Source: Paracoccaceae bacterium (lineage in GTDB: Bacteria; Pseudomonadota; Alphaproteobacteria; Rhodobacterales; Rhodobacteraceae). From it: a DNA stretch of 15,118 bases. The translations under genes were made by a program, and so were the position numbers. Positions 1 to 6,543 of this stretch are shown here, in pieces. Under the pieces are notes generated by a model. It saw only the letters and a program-made list of their open reading frames with translations. It made no database searches and had not been told where the DNA came from. The stretch's first letter is position 1. Each line of letters starts with the position of its first letter. The stretch is from NCBI GenBank assembly GCA_016937725.1, contig JAFGVZ010000008.1:1-15118 (forward strand), in the 5' to 3' direction.

Positions 1-155
1 GGCTGAACATTGGTGCCTTGCAGCTTCTTCTGCGCAGCGACGTTCTCGAAAGAGAGATCGCGCATATATTGCGTCAGGATACGCATGTTGACTTTTGGGG
101 CCTGCGCTTGAGCGCCGTTACCTTGAGCAGTGGTTTCAGTGTCGTTCTCGGTCAT
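1..155 (-). CDS. secB: Protein-export chaperone SecB, N-terminal part (cut by window edge)
   Basis: This is the first 51 codons of SecB, the cytoplasmic tetrameric chaperone that keeps preproteins unfolded and hands them to SecA. On the minus strand it reads MTENDTETTAQGNGAQAQAP, then a segment with the family features NMRILTQYMRDLSFEN and AAQKKLQG. The Q-Y-x-x-D-L-S-F-E-N stretch is the conserved first strand of SecB. The variable, polar N-terminus is normal for alphaproteobacterial members. I chose the ATG at 155 because GGAAAG lies about 8 bases upstream. An in-frame ATG at 170 would add five residues but has no visible ribosome site. The C-terminal two thirds are outside the window. It lies 64 bases downstream of fxsA on the same strand and could be co-transcribed with it. 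Confidence 0.93.
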   Translation of the reverse strand, partial: MTENDTETTAQGNGAQAQAPKVNMRILTQYMRDLSFENVAAQKKLQGTNVQ

Positions 156-219
156 TTTTGTGCTTTCCATCTGTGGCTTGCTTTGTTGCGTGGGTGTTTA
201 GCAGCCCGGCCCCCGCGCC

Positions 220-663
220 TCAATCCCGGTATTGGCGCGGATTGGGTGGCAGGCGGTCTTGGTCTGGATCGGGTTCCGTGGTGTAGTCCCCGTCGATAAT
301 ATCGTCGCGTGCGCGCGGCTGGGTCTGAACCACCACGCGGCGCAGAGCCAACATGCGCAGGGCGGGAATGAGCAGCAAAAGCCCGATAGCATCGGTCAGA
401 AAGCCCGGCACGATCAGCAACAAGGCCCCGATCATGCGCAGCGCGGAATGCGCCATGGGGCTGGCGGGGCTTCGGTCTTGGGCAAGGGCCGCGCGAATAT
501 CTGTGGCGTTGCGGTAGGGTTCCAGACGCATCAGGAAGATGCCCAGCGCCCCGCTCGCAAAAATTTCAAGTAGGGTGCCAAAGACGCCCAAAGCGCCGCC
601 CAGCTGCACGAAAAGAACGATTTCCATCAATGGAAACGCCAGAAAGGCCAGCAATATCGGCAT
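220..663 (-). CDS. fxsA: FxsA family inner-membrane protein
   Basis: This 147-residue membrane protein belongs to the FxsA family, named for the E. coli protein whose overexpression relieves exclusion of phage T7 by the F plasmid. Its normal cellular role is unclear. Hydrophobic segments lie at about residues 3-22, 25-45 and 76-108. The last contains the family signature PGFLTDAIGL (86-95) followed by LLLIPALR. The C-terminal tail, from about 113, is polar, acidic and proline-rich, as in other alphaproteobacterial members. The start is supported by GAGGAG a few bases upstream on the minus strand (rc of about 668-673). It is transcribed toward secB and divergently from the Tim44-domain gene. 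Family assignment is confident; function is not known from sequence. Confidence 0.92.
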   Translation of the reverse strand: MPILLAFLAFPLMEIVLFVQLGGALGVFGTLLEIFASGALGIFLMRLEPYRNATDIRAALAQDRSPASPMAHSALRMIGALLLIVPGFLTDAIGLLLLIPALRMLALRRVVVQTQPRARDDIIDGDYTTEPDPDQDRLPPNPRQYRD

Positions 664-770
664 GTCTTCTCCTCATTCCCCAAGGATCGGGCCGCTGGTG
701 GTGGACTTGCCCGTGTCGCCACCTTACATATGCATCAACCAAGTCATACCAACCCCTCGCAGAGGTAACA
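664..770. promoter_or_regulatory. Divergent promoter region between fxsA and the Tim44 gene
   Basis: This 107-base gap must hold the 5' signals of both fxsA-secB (minus) and the Tim44-Smr pair (plus). The fxsA Shine-Dalgarno lies at its left end, and AGAGGT at 761-766 serves the Tim44 gene. The AT-rich stretch around 721-735 is the likeliest place for -10 elements. No box matches the sigma-70 consensus well enough to place a start site, so only the region is annotated. Confidence 0.35.
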
Positions 771-1439
771 ATGGACCCCGCCGTGATCCAACTACTCGTT
801 CTTGCAGGCATTGCCGTATTCCTGATCCTGCGGTTGCGGTCCGTTTTGGGCACCCGTGATGGATTTGAGAAATCGCCTGTCCCGCGTGACACGCCCGCAA
901 CCCCGATCGGCCGCAAGCCGACGTTCGAGGTCATCGACGGCGGCCCGGATACCGACATCACCGACCATGTTGCTGAAGGGTCTGACAGCGCCAAAGCTTT
1001 GGCACGTATGAAAGCGGTCGATCCGCAATTCGGCGTCAGCGACTTTTTGCAAGGCGCGCGCGGTGCCTATGAGATGATCCTGATGGCTTTTGAATCCGCC
1101 GATATGGAATCGATTCTGCCCTTCCTGTCGCGCGATGTGTTCAATAGTTTTGACGAGGTCGTGCAGATGCGCGAACGCGAGGGGCTTGTGGTGGAAGCAA
1201 CCTTTGTTGGCCTGCGCGAGATCGAGATCGTGGAAGCCACTTTCGACGAAGACACGAAGGAAGGTGAAATCACCATGCGTTTTGTCGGCGAATTGACGCA
1301 GGCCGTGCGCAAGGCTGACAGCGGCGAGTTGGTCGACGGTGATCCCAACGCGATCAAGCGTCAGAAAGATGTGTGGACTTTTGCCCGGATCATGACGTCG
1401 GACAGCCCGAACTGGAAACTGGTCGCCACGGGCGATTGA
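771..1439 (+). CDS. Tim44/TimA-family membrane-anchored protein
   Basis: This 222-residue protein has one N-terminal membrane helix (about residues 4-21), a charged, proline-rich linker to about 75, and a C-terminal Tim44-like domain (about 80-220). The domain starts near FLQGARGAYEMILMAFESAD and continues through the conserved FLSRDVFNSFDE segment. The fold is shared with the lipid-binding domain of mitochondrial Tim44. The alphaproteobacterial homologues (TimA) are thought to be periplasmic or inner-membrane adaptors of uncertain role. A longer frame opens upstream, but the ATG at 771 is preferred. It follows AGAGGT at 761-766, and the first residues then form the expected signal anchor MDPAVIQLLVLAGIAVF. 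It is probably co-transcribed with the Smr gene 21 bases downstream. Position beside secB-fxsA fits an envelope-biogenesis neighbourhood, which is inference. Confidence 0.9.
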   Translation: MDPAVIQLLVLAGIAVFLILRLRSVLGTRDGFEKSPVPRDTPATPIGRKPTFEVIDGGPDTDITDHVAEGSDSAKALARMKAVDPQFGVSDFLQGARGAYEMILMAFESADMESILPFLSRDVFNSFDEVVQMREREGLVVEATFVGLREIEIVEATFDEDTKEGEITMRFVGELTQAVRKADSGELVDGDPNAIKRQKDVWTFARIMTSDSPNWKLVATGD

Positions 1440-1460
1440 TCCGCAAGAAGGGACGGGCGC

Positions 1461-2063
1461 ATGTCGCGCAAGAAGCGCAATACGCTCAGCCCCGAGGATC
1501 AGGACTTATGGGCGCGGGTGGCCAAAACCACCCGGCCCATGAAAACAGACTTCGCGCATATTTTCGACCATCCGACAGAAGAGCCGGTGCTAGATGCGCC
1601 GAGCCTGCCCGTCGCGCCGAAACCGCCCTCGCGCAGCTTGAAGCCCGTGGGAAGCGGCGTATTCCCCGGTCACAGCTTGGCGCGGCCTTTGTCCGAAGCC
1701 TTGGCCGATGCACCGGTGGCGATGGACAAGCGCCGCTTCCAGCGCATGACGCGCGGCAAATTGCAGCCCGAAGCCCGGATTGATTTGCACGGCATGACCT
1801 TGGCGCAAGCCCATGCGGCGCTGAACGGGTTTATCCTGCGCGCCCAAGGGCAGGGGTTGCGGCTGGTGCTGGTGATTACCGGTAAGGGCCGACGGGTTGA
1901 AGATGACGGGCCAATCCCGCGCCGCATGGGCGCCTTGAAACACGATGTGCCGCAATGGCTGCGCATGGCCCCGCTGGCGGGGGCCGTTCTGGAACTGCGC
2001 GAGGCTCATGCGCGCCATGGCGGGGCGGGGGCCTATTACGTCTATTTGCGGCGCATGCGGTGA
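1461..2063 (+). CDS. Smr-domain protein (stand-alone Smr/MutS2 C-terminal family)
   Basis: This 200-residue cytoplasmic protein has a disordered, basic and proline-rich N-terminal half (1-100) and a C-terminal Smr domain (about 104-200). The diagnostic motifs are present: IDLHGMT (107-113), the ITGKG turn (139-143) and the closing AYYVYLRR strand (181-188). Smr domains are nucleic-acid-binding or nicking modules found at the MutS2 C-terminus and as free proteins. Some act as RNA or DNA endonucleases in ribosome rescue or repair. The role of this proteobacterial stand-alone form is not settled. The start at 1461 is supported by GAAGGGA at about 1447-1453. A hairpin-rich repeat begins 8 bases after its stop and may end or stabilise the transcript. 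Confidence 0.93.
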   Translation: MSRKKRNTLSPEDQDLWARVAKTTRPMKTDFAHIFDHPTEEPVLDAPSLPVAPKPPSRSLKPVGSGVFPGHSLARPLSEALADAPVAMDKRRFQRMTRGKLQPEARIDLHGMTLAQAHAALNGFILRAQGQGLRLVLVITGKGRRVEDDGPIPRRMGALKHDVPQWLRMAPLAGAVLELREAHARHGGAGAYYVYLRRMR

Positions 2064-2071
2064 GCGGCGTC

Positions 2072-2132
2072 GGGGGCGCTGCCCCCGCGTGGCTGCGCCA
2101 CGCTCCCCCGGGATATTTTTGCAAGGATGAAA
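2072..2132 (+). repeat. Rhodobacteraceae-type dispersed hairpin repeat, copy 1
   Basis: Two perfect hairpins stand back to back: GGGGGC-GCT-GCCCCC (2072-2086) and GCGTGG-CTGCG-CCACGC (2087-2103). They are followed by TCCCCCGGG and the tail ATATTTTTGCAAGGATGAAA (2113-2132). The tail recurs with three mismatches on the minus strand at 4942-4960, also next to a GGGGGC/GCCCCC hairpin. From memory, this hairpin plus GGATATTTTTG plus GATGAA pattern is scattered between genes throughout Rhodobacteraceae. It could act as a transcription terminator or an mRNA-stabilising end for the Tim44-Smr transcript. Confidence 0.7.
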
Positions 2133-2184
2133 CTGAGGCGCTTTCGCTTGGCAAAGCACGGGATTTACGGCAAAGCGTGACGTC

Positions 2185-3309
2185 ATGAAATTCGCATTCC
2201 AGATAATGGCCCGCGACGGGCGCGCCCGGCAGGGCCGGATTGAGACGCCCCGCGGCGAGATCCGCACGCCTGCGTTTATGCCGGTCGGGACGGCTGCCAC
2301 AGTCAAGGGCATGATGCCCGAACAAGTGCGCGAAACGGGCGCCGATATTCTGCTGGGCAACACCTATCACCTGATGTTGCGCCCCAGTGCCGAGCGGATC
2401 GCAGATTTGGGCGGGTTGCATAAGTTCATGAACTGGGACCGCCCCATCCTGACGGATTCGGGTGGCTTTCAGGTGATGAGCTTGGCCAATTTGCGCAAGC
2501 TGACCGAAGAAGGCGTGCAATTTGCGAGCCACATAGATGGCTCGCGCCATATGCTGACGCCAGAGCGGTCGATGGAGATCCAGCGCCTTCTTGGGTCGGA
2601 TATTGTCATGGCTTTCGACGAATGCACGCCCTTTCCGGCCGATGAGGCGACGGCGCGCGCCTCTATGGAATTGTCGATGCGCTGGGCCAGGCGCTCGCGC
2701 GATGCTTTTGGTGACCGGCCCGGATATGCGCTTTTCGGCATTCAGCAGGGATCGGTTTACCCCGATTTGCGCGCAGAGAGTGCCGATGCGCTGCGCGGCA
2801 TTGGCTTTGACGGCTATGCGATTGGCGGGCTGGCGGTGGGCGAGGGGCAAGAGCTGATGTTCAGCGTTCTGGATTACGCGCCCGGCCAACTGCCAGACGA
2901 CAAGCCGCGTTACTTGATGGGTGTGGGCAAGCCTGATGATATTGTGGGTGCCGTGCAACGCGGTGTCGACATGTTCGATTGCGTGCTGCCCACGCGGTCG
3001 GGCCGCACTGGTCAAGCTTGGACTGCGCGTGGGTCGGTGAACCTGCGCAATGCGCGCCACCGCGACGATGCGCGCCCCTTGGAAGAGGGTTGCGATTGCC
3101 CCGCTTGCACCAAATATAGCCGCGCCTATCTGCATCATGTGGTGCGACTGGACGAAATGATCGCGGGCATGCTGCTGACGTGGCATAACTTACGCTATTA
3201 CCAGCGCTTGATGAGCGGCCTGCGCGCGGCGATTGCCGAAGCGCGGCTGGATGCATTTGTTGCTGAGTTTCACGCCTTGCGCGCGCAGGGCGATATAGAC
3301 CCGATCTAA
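2185..3309 (+). CDS. tgt: Queuine tRNA-guanine transglycosylase (Tgt)
   Basis: Tgt exchanges the wobble guanine of GUN-anticodon tRNAs (Asp, Asn, His, Tyr) for the queuosine precursor preQ1. The 374-residue product is full length (E. coli about 375). Key residues are visible: D91 in LTDSGGFQ (general acid/base), the substrate loop GGLAVGE (214-220), the nucleophile D265 in [11 protein letters not shown], and the zinc ligands C303, C305, C308 and H334. The ATG at 2185 gives the usual N-terminus, [12 protein letters not shown], leading to [13 protein letters not shown]. It has almost no Shine-Dalgarno, so translation may be weak or rely on another signal. The gene is followed after 14 bases by psd, so the three downstream genes may form one transcript. 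A tRNA-Asp, one of its substrates, lies about 1.5 kb downstream; that is probably coincidental. Confidence 0.97.
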   Translation: MKFAFQIMARDGRARQGRIETPRGEIRTPAFMPVGTAATVKGMMPEQVRETGADILLGNTYHLMLRPSAERIADLGGLHKFMNWDRPILTDSGGFQVMSLANLRKLTEEGVQFASHIDGSRHMLTPERSMEIQRLLGSDIVMAFDECTPFPADEATARASMELSMRWARRSRDAFGDRPGYALFGIQQGSVYPDLRAESADALRGIGFDGYAIGGLAVGEGQELMFSVLDYAPGQLPDDKPRYLMGVGKPDDIVGAVQRGVDMFDCVLPTRSGRTGQAWTARGSVNLRNARHRDDARPLEEGCDCPACTKYSRAYLHHVVRLDEMIAGMLLTWHNLRYYQRLMSGLRAAIAEARLDAFVAEFHALRAQGDIDPI

Positions 3310-3323
3310 CCGAAAGGCCCGAC

Positions 3324-4022
3324 ATGGCTTCCGATATGCTTTCGACCATCGTGAAACCCATCCACCGCGAGGGCCACAAGTTTCTGGCCATCTTCGGTGC
3401 GGTCACGGTGGCCCTGTTCTTGCTGTGGGAGCCGTTGGGCTGGATTGGTCTGGGCCTGACAGTGTGGTGTTATTACTTCTTCCGTGACCCCGACCGCCAG
3501 ACGCCGCTGCGTGAAGGCCTGCTGGTCAGCCCCGCGGATGGTGTGATTTCGCTGATCGAACCCGCCGTGCCGCCGGCAGAGCTGGAGATGGGCGACCAGC
3601 CCATGATCCGCGTGTCGGTGTTCATGAATGTCTTTAACTGCCACGTGAACCGCGTGCCGATTGCCGGGCGGATTACCAAGATCGCTTACCGCCCCGGCAA
3701 GTTTTTGAATGCGTCGCTGGACAAGGCGTCGGTCGACAATGAACGCAACGGGCTGGCAGTGGAACTGGCCGATGGGCGCAAGATCGGCGTGGTGCAGATT
3801 GCGGGCCTCGTGGCGCGGCGCATCCTGTGCGAAGTGACCGAGGGGCAGGAGATGCAAACGGGTGAGCGATTCGGGATGATTCGTTTCGGCTCGCGCGTGG
3901 ATGTTTACCTTCCCGACGGGGTGGAACCGTTGGTGGCGCTGGGCCAGACTATGATCTCTGCCGAAACCGTGATTGCGGATCTGACCAGCACAGAGCCGCG
4001 CCGCATGGCAGGCATCCGCTGA
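3324..4022 (+). CDS. psd: Phosphatidylserine decarboxylase, short type
   Basis: Psd removes CO2 from phosphatidylserine to give phosphatidylethanolamine, the last step of PE synthesis, at the inner membrane. The 232-residue proenzyme is the short, alphaproteobacterial-type form. Hydrophobic segments at about 20-35 and 38-53 anchor it. SPADG (69-73) supplies the catalytic Asp (D72), and FNCHVNRVP contains the conserved His (H107). Self-cleavage is expected between G189 and S190 in RFGSR, in place of the LGST of long forms. This would give a large beta chain and a small alpha chain with a pyruvoyl group derived from S190. AAAGG at 3313-3317 supports the start. It overlaps pssA by one base (TGATG), so the two consecutive PE-pathway enzymes are probably translationally coupled. 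Confidence 0.97.
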   Translation: MASDMLSTIVKPIHREGHKFLAIFGAVTVALFLLWEPLGWIGLGLTVWCYYFFRDPDRQTPLREGLLVSPADGVISLIEPAVPPAELEMGDQPMIRVSVFMNVFNCHVNRVPIAGRITKIAYRPGKFLNASLDKASVDNERNGLAVELADGRKIGVVQIAGLVARRILCEVTEGQEMQTGERFGMIRFGSRVDVYLPDGVEPLVALGQTMISAETVIADLTSTEPRRMAGIR

Positions 4023-4750
4023 TGCAGCGCGACAGCCTTTCGCTTGTGCAGCTTGTGCCCAATGTGGTCACGATTCTGGGCATGTGCGCGGGGCTGAGCG
4101 CGATTCGATACACATTTGCAGAGCGCTACGAATTGGCTGCCGCACTGATTATCCTTGCGGCTATACTCGACGGTCTGGATGGGCTTTTGGCCCGCAAACT
4201 GAACGCGGCCACCAGCTTCGGCGCAGAGCTGGACAGTTTCGCCGATTTCGTCAGCTTCGGGGTTGCGCCGGGGATCTTGGTCTACGGCTACGCATTGGAT
4301 GGGCTGACGGCTGGGTTTGGCTGGGTGTTCGTGCTGATCTTCGCGGTTTGCGCCTGCTTGCGGCTGGCGCGGTTCAATTTGTCGCGCGCCACGCCGGAAG
4401 GCGGCATGATCCGCCATTTCATCGGCGTTCCTGCACCGGCCGGGGCCATGCTGGGTCTTCTCCCCGTCTATCTTGGGCTGGCTGGCTGGATTGATGCTGC
4501 CTCTTTGGCGATTCCTGTTGCACTTTACCTTGGTGCGGTGGGCTTCTTGATGGTCTCTCGGCTGCCCACACCGTCGCTCAAAGCCATCCGCATTGCGCGC
4601 CGCCATGCTATCTGGGTTCTGGTCGGGGCAAGTGCGTTCGTTGGGCTGTTGTTTCTGCACACATGGGTCACGCTGGTCGTGGCGGATCTGATCTATCTAG
4701 CAGTTCTGGCAGGCCTCAGCCTGCGGCGCGCGCTCCCGCGGAAAACGTAA
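4022..4750 (+). CDS. pssA: CDP-diacylglycerol-serine O-phosphatidyltransferase
   Basis: PssA joins CDP-diacylglycerol and L-serine to make phosphatidylserine, the substrate of the psd product encoded just upstream. The 242-residue integral membrane protein carries the complete CDP-alcohol phosphotransferase signature D-G-x2-A-R-x8-G-x3-D-x3-D at 53-75: D53, G54, A57, R58, G67, D71 and D75. Several hydrophobic helices follow, ending near residue 235. This is the integral-membrane (type II, Bacillus-like) synthase common in alphaproteobacteria, not the peripheral E. coli type. The ATG shares its A with the psd stop codon. No clear terminator follows; the tRNA-Asp promoter begins about 30 bases after the stop. 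Confidence 0.95.
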   Translation: MQRDSLSLVQLVPNVVTILGMCAGLSAIRYTFAERYELAAALIILAAILDGLDGLLARKLNAATSFGAELDSFADFVSFGVAPGILVYGYALDGLTAGFGWVFVLIFAVCACLRLARFNLSRATPEGGMIRHFIGVPAPAGAMLGLLPVYLGLAGWIDAASLAIPVALYLGAVGFLMVSRLPTPSLKAIRIARRHAIWVLVGASAFVGLLFLHTWVTLVVADLIYLAVLAGLSLRRALPRKT

Positions 4751-4780
4751 CGCAAGCGTAAAAAACCCGCGGCTTAGCGC

Positions 4781-4809
4781 TTGACGCCGCCCGCCCTATT
4801 GCGTAATTG
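4781..4809 (+). promoter_or_regulatory. Probable sigma-70 promoter of tRNA-Asp
   Basis: TTGACG (4781-4786) and TAATTG (4804-4809) are separated by 17 bases. This would start transcription near 4816, about five bases before the mature tRNA 5' end. The -35 matches consensus at five of six positions and the -10 is weaker. Position and spacing make this the natural promoter of the tRNA. Confidence 0.55.
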
Positions 4810-4820
4810 CCCTCTATCGC

Positions 4821-4897
4821 GCGGTTGTAGCTCAGTTGGTTAGAGTACCGGCCTGTCACGCCGGGGGTCGCGGGTTCGAGCCCCGTCAACCGCGCCA
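4821..4897 (+). tRNA. tRNA-Asp (anticodon GUC)
   Basis: A full 77-base cloverleaf can be folded. The acceptor stem GCGGTTG (4821-4827) pairs with CAACCGC (4887-4893), followed by discriminator G and an encoded CCA (4895-4897). The anticodon stem CCGGC/GCCGG encloses the loop CTGTCAC with anticodon GTC at 4855-4857. The T arm contains GGTTCGAGCC. Anticodon GUC and discriminator G identify tRNA-Asp, which is also a queuosine substrate of the upstream Tgt. Confidence 0.98.
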
Positions 4898-4902
4898 CTT
4901 AT

Positions 4903-4934
4903 AAAACCCCTCGCCCTCTGGGCTGGGGGTTTTT
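4903..4934 (+). terminator. Rho-independent terminator after tRNA-Asp
   Basis: AAAACCCC (4903-4910) pairs with GGGGTTTT (from 4926), and an inner GCCC/GGGC stem (4913-4923) has a TCT loop. A run of five T ends at 4934. It begins six bases after the tRNA CCA. The A-run on the other side would let it also work in the opposite direction. Confidence 0.85.
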
Positions 4935-4941
4935 CGTTATA

Positions 4942-5003
4942 TTCATCCTTGAACAAATATCCTGGGGGGCAAAGCCCCCTCAAGCATCGCTTGCGCAGCG
5001 CAT
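4942..5003 (-). repeat. Rhodobacteraceae-type dispersed hairpin repeat, copy 2 (inverted)
   Basis: Read on the minus strand this has a hairpin CGCT...AGCG (4988-5000), then GGGGGC-TTT-GCCCCC (4965-4979), then GGATATTTGTTCAAGGATGA down to 4942. The tail matches copy 1 (2113-2131) at 16 of 19 positions. The order of the two hairpins is swapped relative to copy 1. The element sits directly upstream of the ABC1-kinase gene, and the reading frame of that gene stays open into the edge of the repeat. Confidence 0.65.
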
Positions 5004-5055
5004 TTTGAAAACAGCTATGCTCGACATTCGGGCGGGGCGCGCCATCTCCCAACGC

Positions 5056-6354
5056 ATGACAGATCGAGCCCGCCCCGTTCCCGCATCCGCTTTTGCCCGC
5101 TCTTTGCGCGTGGGCGGTGTCGCCACCGGCTTTGCCGGGGCCACTGTCATGGGTTTGGCGGGGCAGGTGTTGCGCGGGCAGGGGGCCGATCTGGGGCGCG
5201 CGGCGTTGACGCCCGCGAATGCCTTGCGCGTGGCGGGCGGTCTATCGGCCCTGCGCGGTGCGGCGATGAAGCTGGGGCAAATGCTGTCCATGGATAGTGG
5301 ACTTGCGCTGCCGCCCGAATTCAGCGCGCCGTTGGCACAGCTACAGGCCAATGCGCCCGCTATGCCACCCGCGCAGTTGAAACAGGTTTTGGCGCAGGCT
5401 TGGGGACCAGATTGGCTGCGGCGCTTCCAAAGCTTCGATGTGCGGCCCATTGCGGCGGCGTCCATCGGGCAGGTGCATCGCGCCGTGGCGCGCGACGGCC
5501 GGGTGCTGGCCATCAAGGTGCAGTTTCCCGGTATTGCGCGCAGCATCGACAGTGACATTGCGACCTTGGGGCGGCTGATGCGCCTGCCCGGTGTTTTGCC
5601 GCGAGATGTGGATATTACACCGTTTCTGAACGCCGCTCGTGCCCAATTGCATGACGAGGCTGATTACCAGCGCGAGGCACGCGCCCTCACCCGGTTCCGG
5701 CAGGCCTTAGGGGCAGATTTTGTGATCCCCCAAGTCTGGGATGATCTGACCACGCCGCAGGTCTTGGCCATGGATTTTGTCGAAAGCGCCCCTATCGACA
5801 GTTTGGCCGAACAGCCCCAATCCGTGCGCGATACCGCGATGACGCAGCTGATTTTCCTGACCCTGCGCGAATTGTTCGAGCTGGGCCAGATGCAGACCGA
5901 CCCGAATTTTGCCAATTACCGCGTGGCCCCTGACGGGCGCCTTGTGTTGCTGGATTTCGGCGCGACCCGCGACATTGCGCCTGCGGATGGGCAGGCTTAT
6001 CGCGCCTTGTTGCGGGCCATTCTGGCCGAGGACCGCGCGCGCATGGCAGAGCATATGGCGCAGATCGGTTATTTCCGGGGCGATGCGCCGCAAGAACGGC
6101 GCACGCTGATTCTGGATCTGGCAGAGAAGGCGAGTGTGCCCTTGCGCCAAGACACCACGTATGACTTTGGCAATGCCACACTGGTCGAAGATATTCTGCG
6201 CGACGGGGCCGAATTGGGCCAAGCGCGTGATTTCTGGCATGTTCCCCCGGCAGAAATGTTGTTCTTGCACCGTAAGATCGCGGGAATGTATTTGCTAGGC
6301 CAACGACTGCATGCGCGGGTGGCGCTGCGGCCACTTCTGGAGCGTTGGGCTTAG
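5056..6354 (+). CDS. ABC1/UbiB-family atypical kinase (ADCK/Coq8-like)
   Basis: This 432-residue protein is of the ABC1 (UbiB/Coq8/ADCK) atypical kinase family. Members of this family support ubiquinone synthesis or lipid homeostasis, probably as ATPases or kinases at the membrane. The family hallmarks are in order: the KxGQ-type motif KLGQMLSM (72-79), the Ala-rich nucleotide loop AAASIGQVH (133-141), the lysine of AIKVQFP (K154), the catalytic loop QTDPNFANY (280-288) and the DFG triad (300-302). The Coq8-like form of the catalytic loop (TDPN, not the HADMHPGN form of E. coli UbiB) suggests the shorter Coq8/ADCK3-4 branch. The frame is open from a TTG at 5005, with ATGs at 5017 and 5056. 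I prefer 5056 because the earlier codons overlap the repeat and MTDRARPVPAS resembles typical N-termini. No good ribosome site distinguishes the starts. It stands alone, 189 bases before pstS. Confidence 0.88.
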   Translation: MTDRARPVPASAFARSLRVGGVATGFAGATVMGLAGQVLRGQGADLGRAALTPANALRVAGGLSALRGAAMKLGQMLSMDSGLALPPEFSAPLAQLQANAPAMPPAQLKQVLAQAWGPDWLRRFQSFDVRPIAAASIGQVHRAVARDGRVLAIKVQFPGIARSIDSDIATLGRLMRLPGVLPRDVDITPFLNAARAQLHDEADYQREARALTRFRQALGADFVIPQVWDDLTTPQVLAMDFVESAPIDSLAEQPQSVRDTAMTQLIFLTLRELFELGQMQTDPNFANYRVAPDGRLVLLDFGATRDIAPADGQAYRALLRAILAEDRARMAEHMAQIGYFRGDAPQERRTLILDLAEKASVPLRQDTTYDFGNATLVEDILRDGAELGQARDFWHVPPAEMLFLHRKIAGMYLLGQRLHARVALRPLLERWA

Positions 6355-6374
6355 GTCCGACCCGTAGAAAATTT

Positions 6375-6381
6375 CTGTCAC
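6375..6381 (+). promoter_or_regulatory. Isolated Pho half-site
   Basis: CTGTCAC here is identical to the second half of the main Pho box, 64 bases upstream of it. The position one repeat unit (11 bases) downstream, CACATTA, matches poorly. It could be an accessory PhoB contact or chance. Confidence 0.3.
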
Positions 6382-6438
6382 ATCACATTAAGGCTTGGCC
6401 GAGGTGGCACCCGCATCGCTGACCGATTCGCGGCCGGG

Positions 6439-6456
6439 CTGTTACAAAACTGTCAC
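6439..6456 (+). promoter_or_regulatory. Pho box (PhoB operator) of the pst operon
   Basis: CTGTTACAAAACTGTCAC consists of two 7-base direct repeats of CTGTNAC separated by four A residues, an 11-base period. This is close to the known PhoB consensus of CTGTCAT repeats with an AT-rich 4-base spacer. It lies 87 bases before the pstS start. In Pho promoters the box replaces the -35 region. A -10 element would then fall around 6466-6480, where TAGAAG and TAGCAG are weak candidates. It implies induction of pstSCAB-phoU under phosphate limitation. Confidence 0.88.
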
Positions 6457-6503
6457 CTTAGTGTCGTAGAAGCGTAGCAGAATCGGACTACTCGCAGAAC
6501 AGA

Positions 6504-6519
6504 GATCGGATGTCCGATC
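6504..6519. repeat. Perfect palindrome in the pstS leader
   Basis: GATCGGA-TG-TCCGATC is a 7-base inverted repeat with a 2-base centre. It lies 24 bases before the pstS start and 13 bases before its ribosome site. A further ATCGGA at 6482-6487 could compete for the right arm. It may be an RNA hairpin near the 5' end of the mRNA or a protein site. Confidence 0.6.
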
Positions 6520-6543
6520 CCAAGCGAACGCTAAGGAGATATC

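Noticed and set aside
630..770. Upstream extension of the Tim44 gene from an ATG at 630
   Set aside because: The extension overlaps the fxsA coding start on the other strand and puts about 47 residues before the signal anchor. The ATG at 771 has its own AGAGGT and gives the expected N-terminus.
1876..3186. A 436-codon minus-strand frame over smr and tgt
   Set aside because: It lies opposite the well-conserved tgt, has low-complexity His/Arg/Pro/Ala composition and no ribosome site or motif. It is a shadow frame.
4821..4897. tRNA-Asp as an integration site for a mobile element
   Set aside because: No repeat of the tRNA 3' end and no integrase is visible nearby. The flanks are ordinary core genes.
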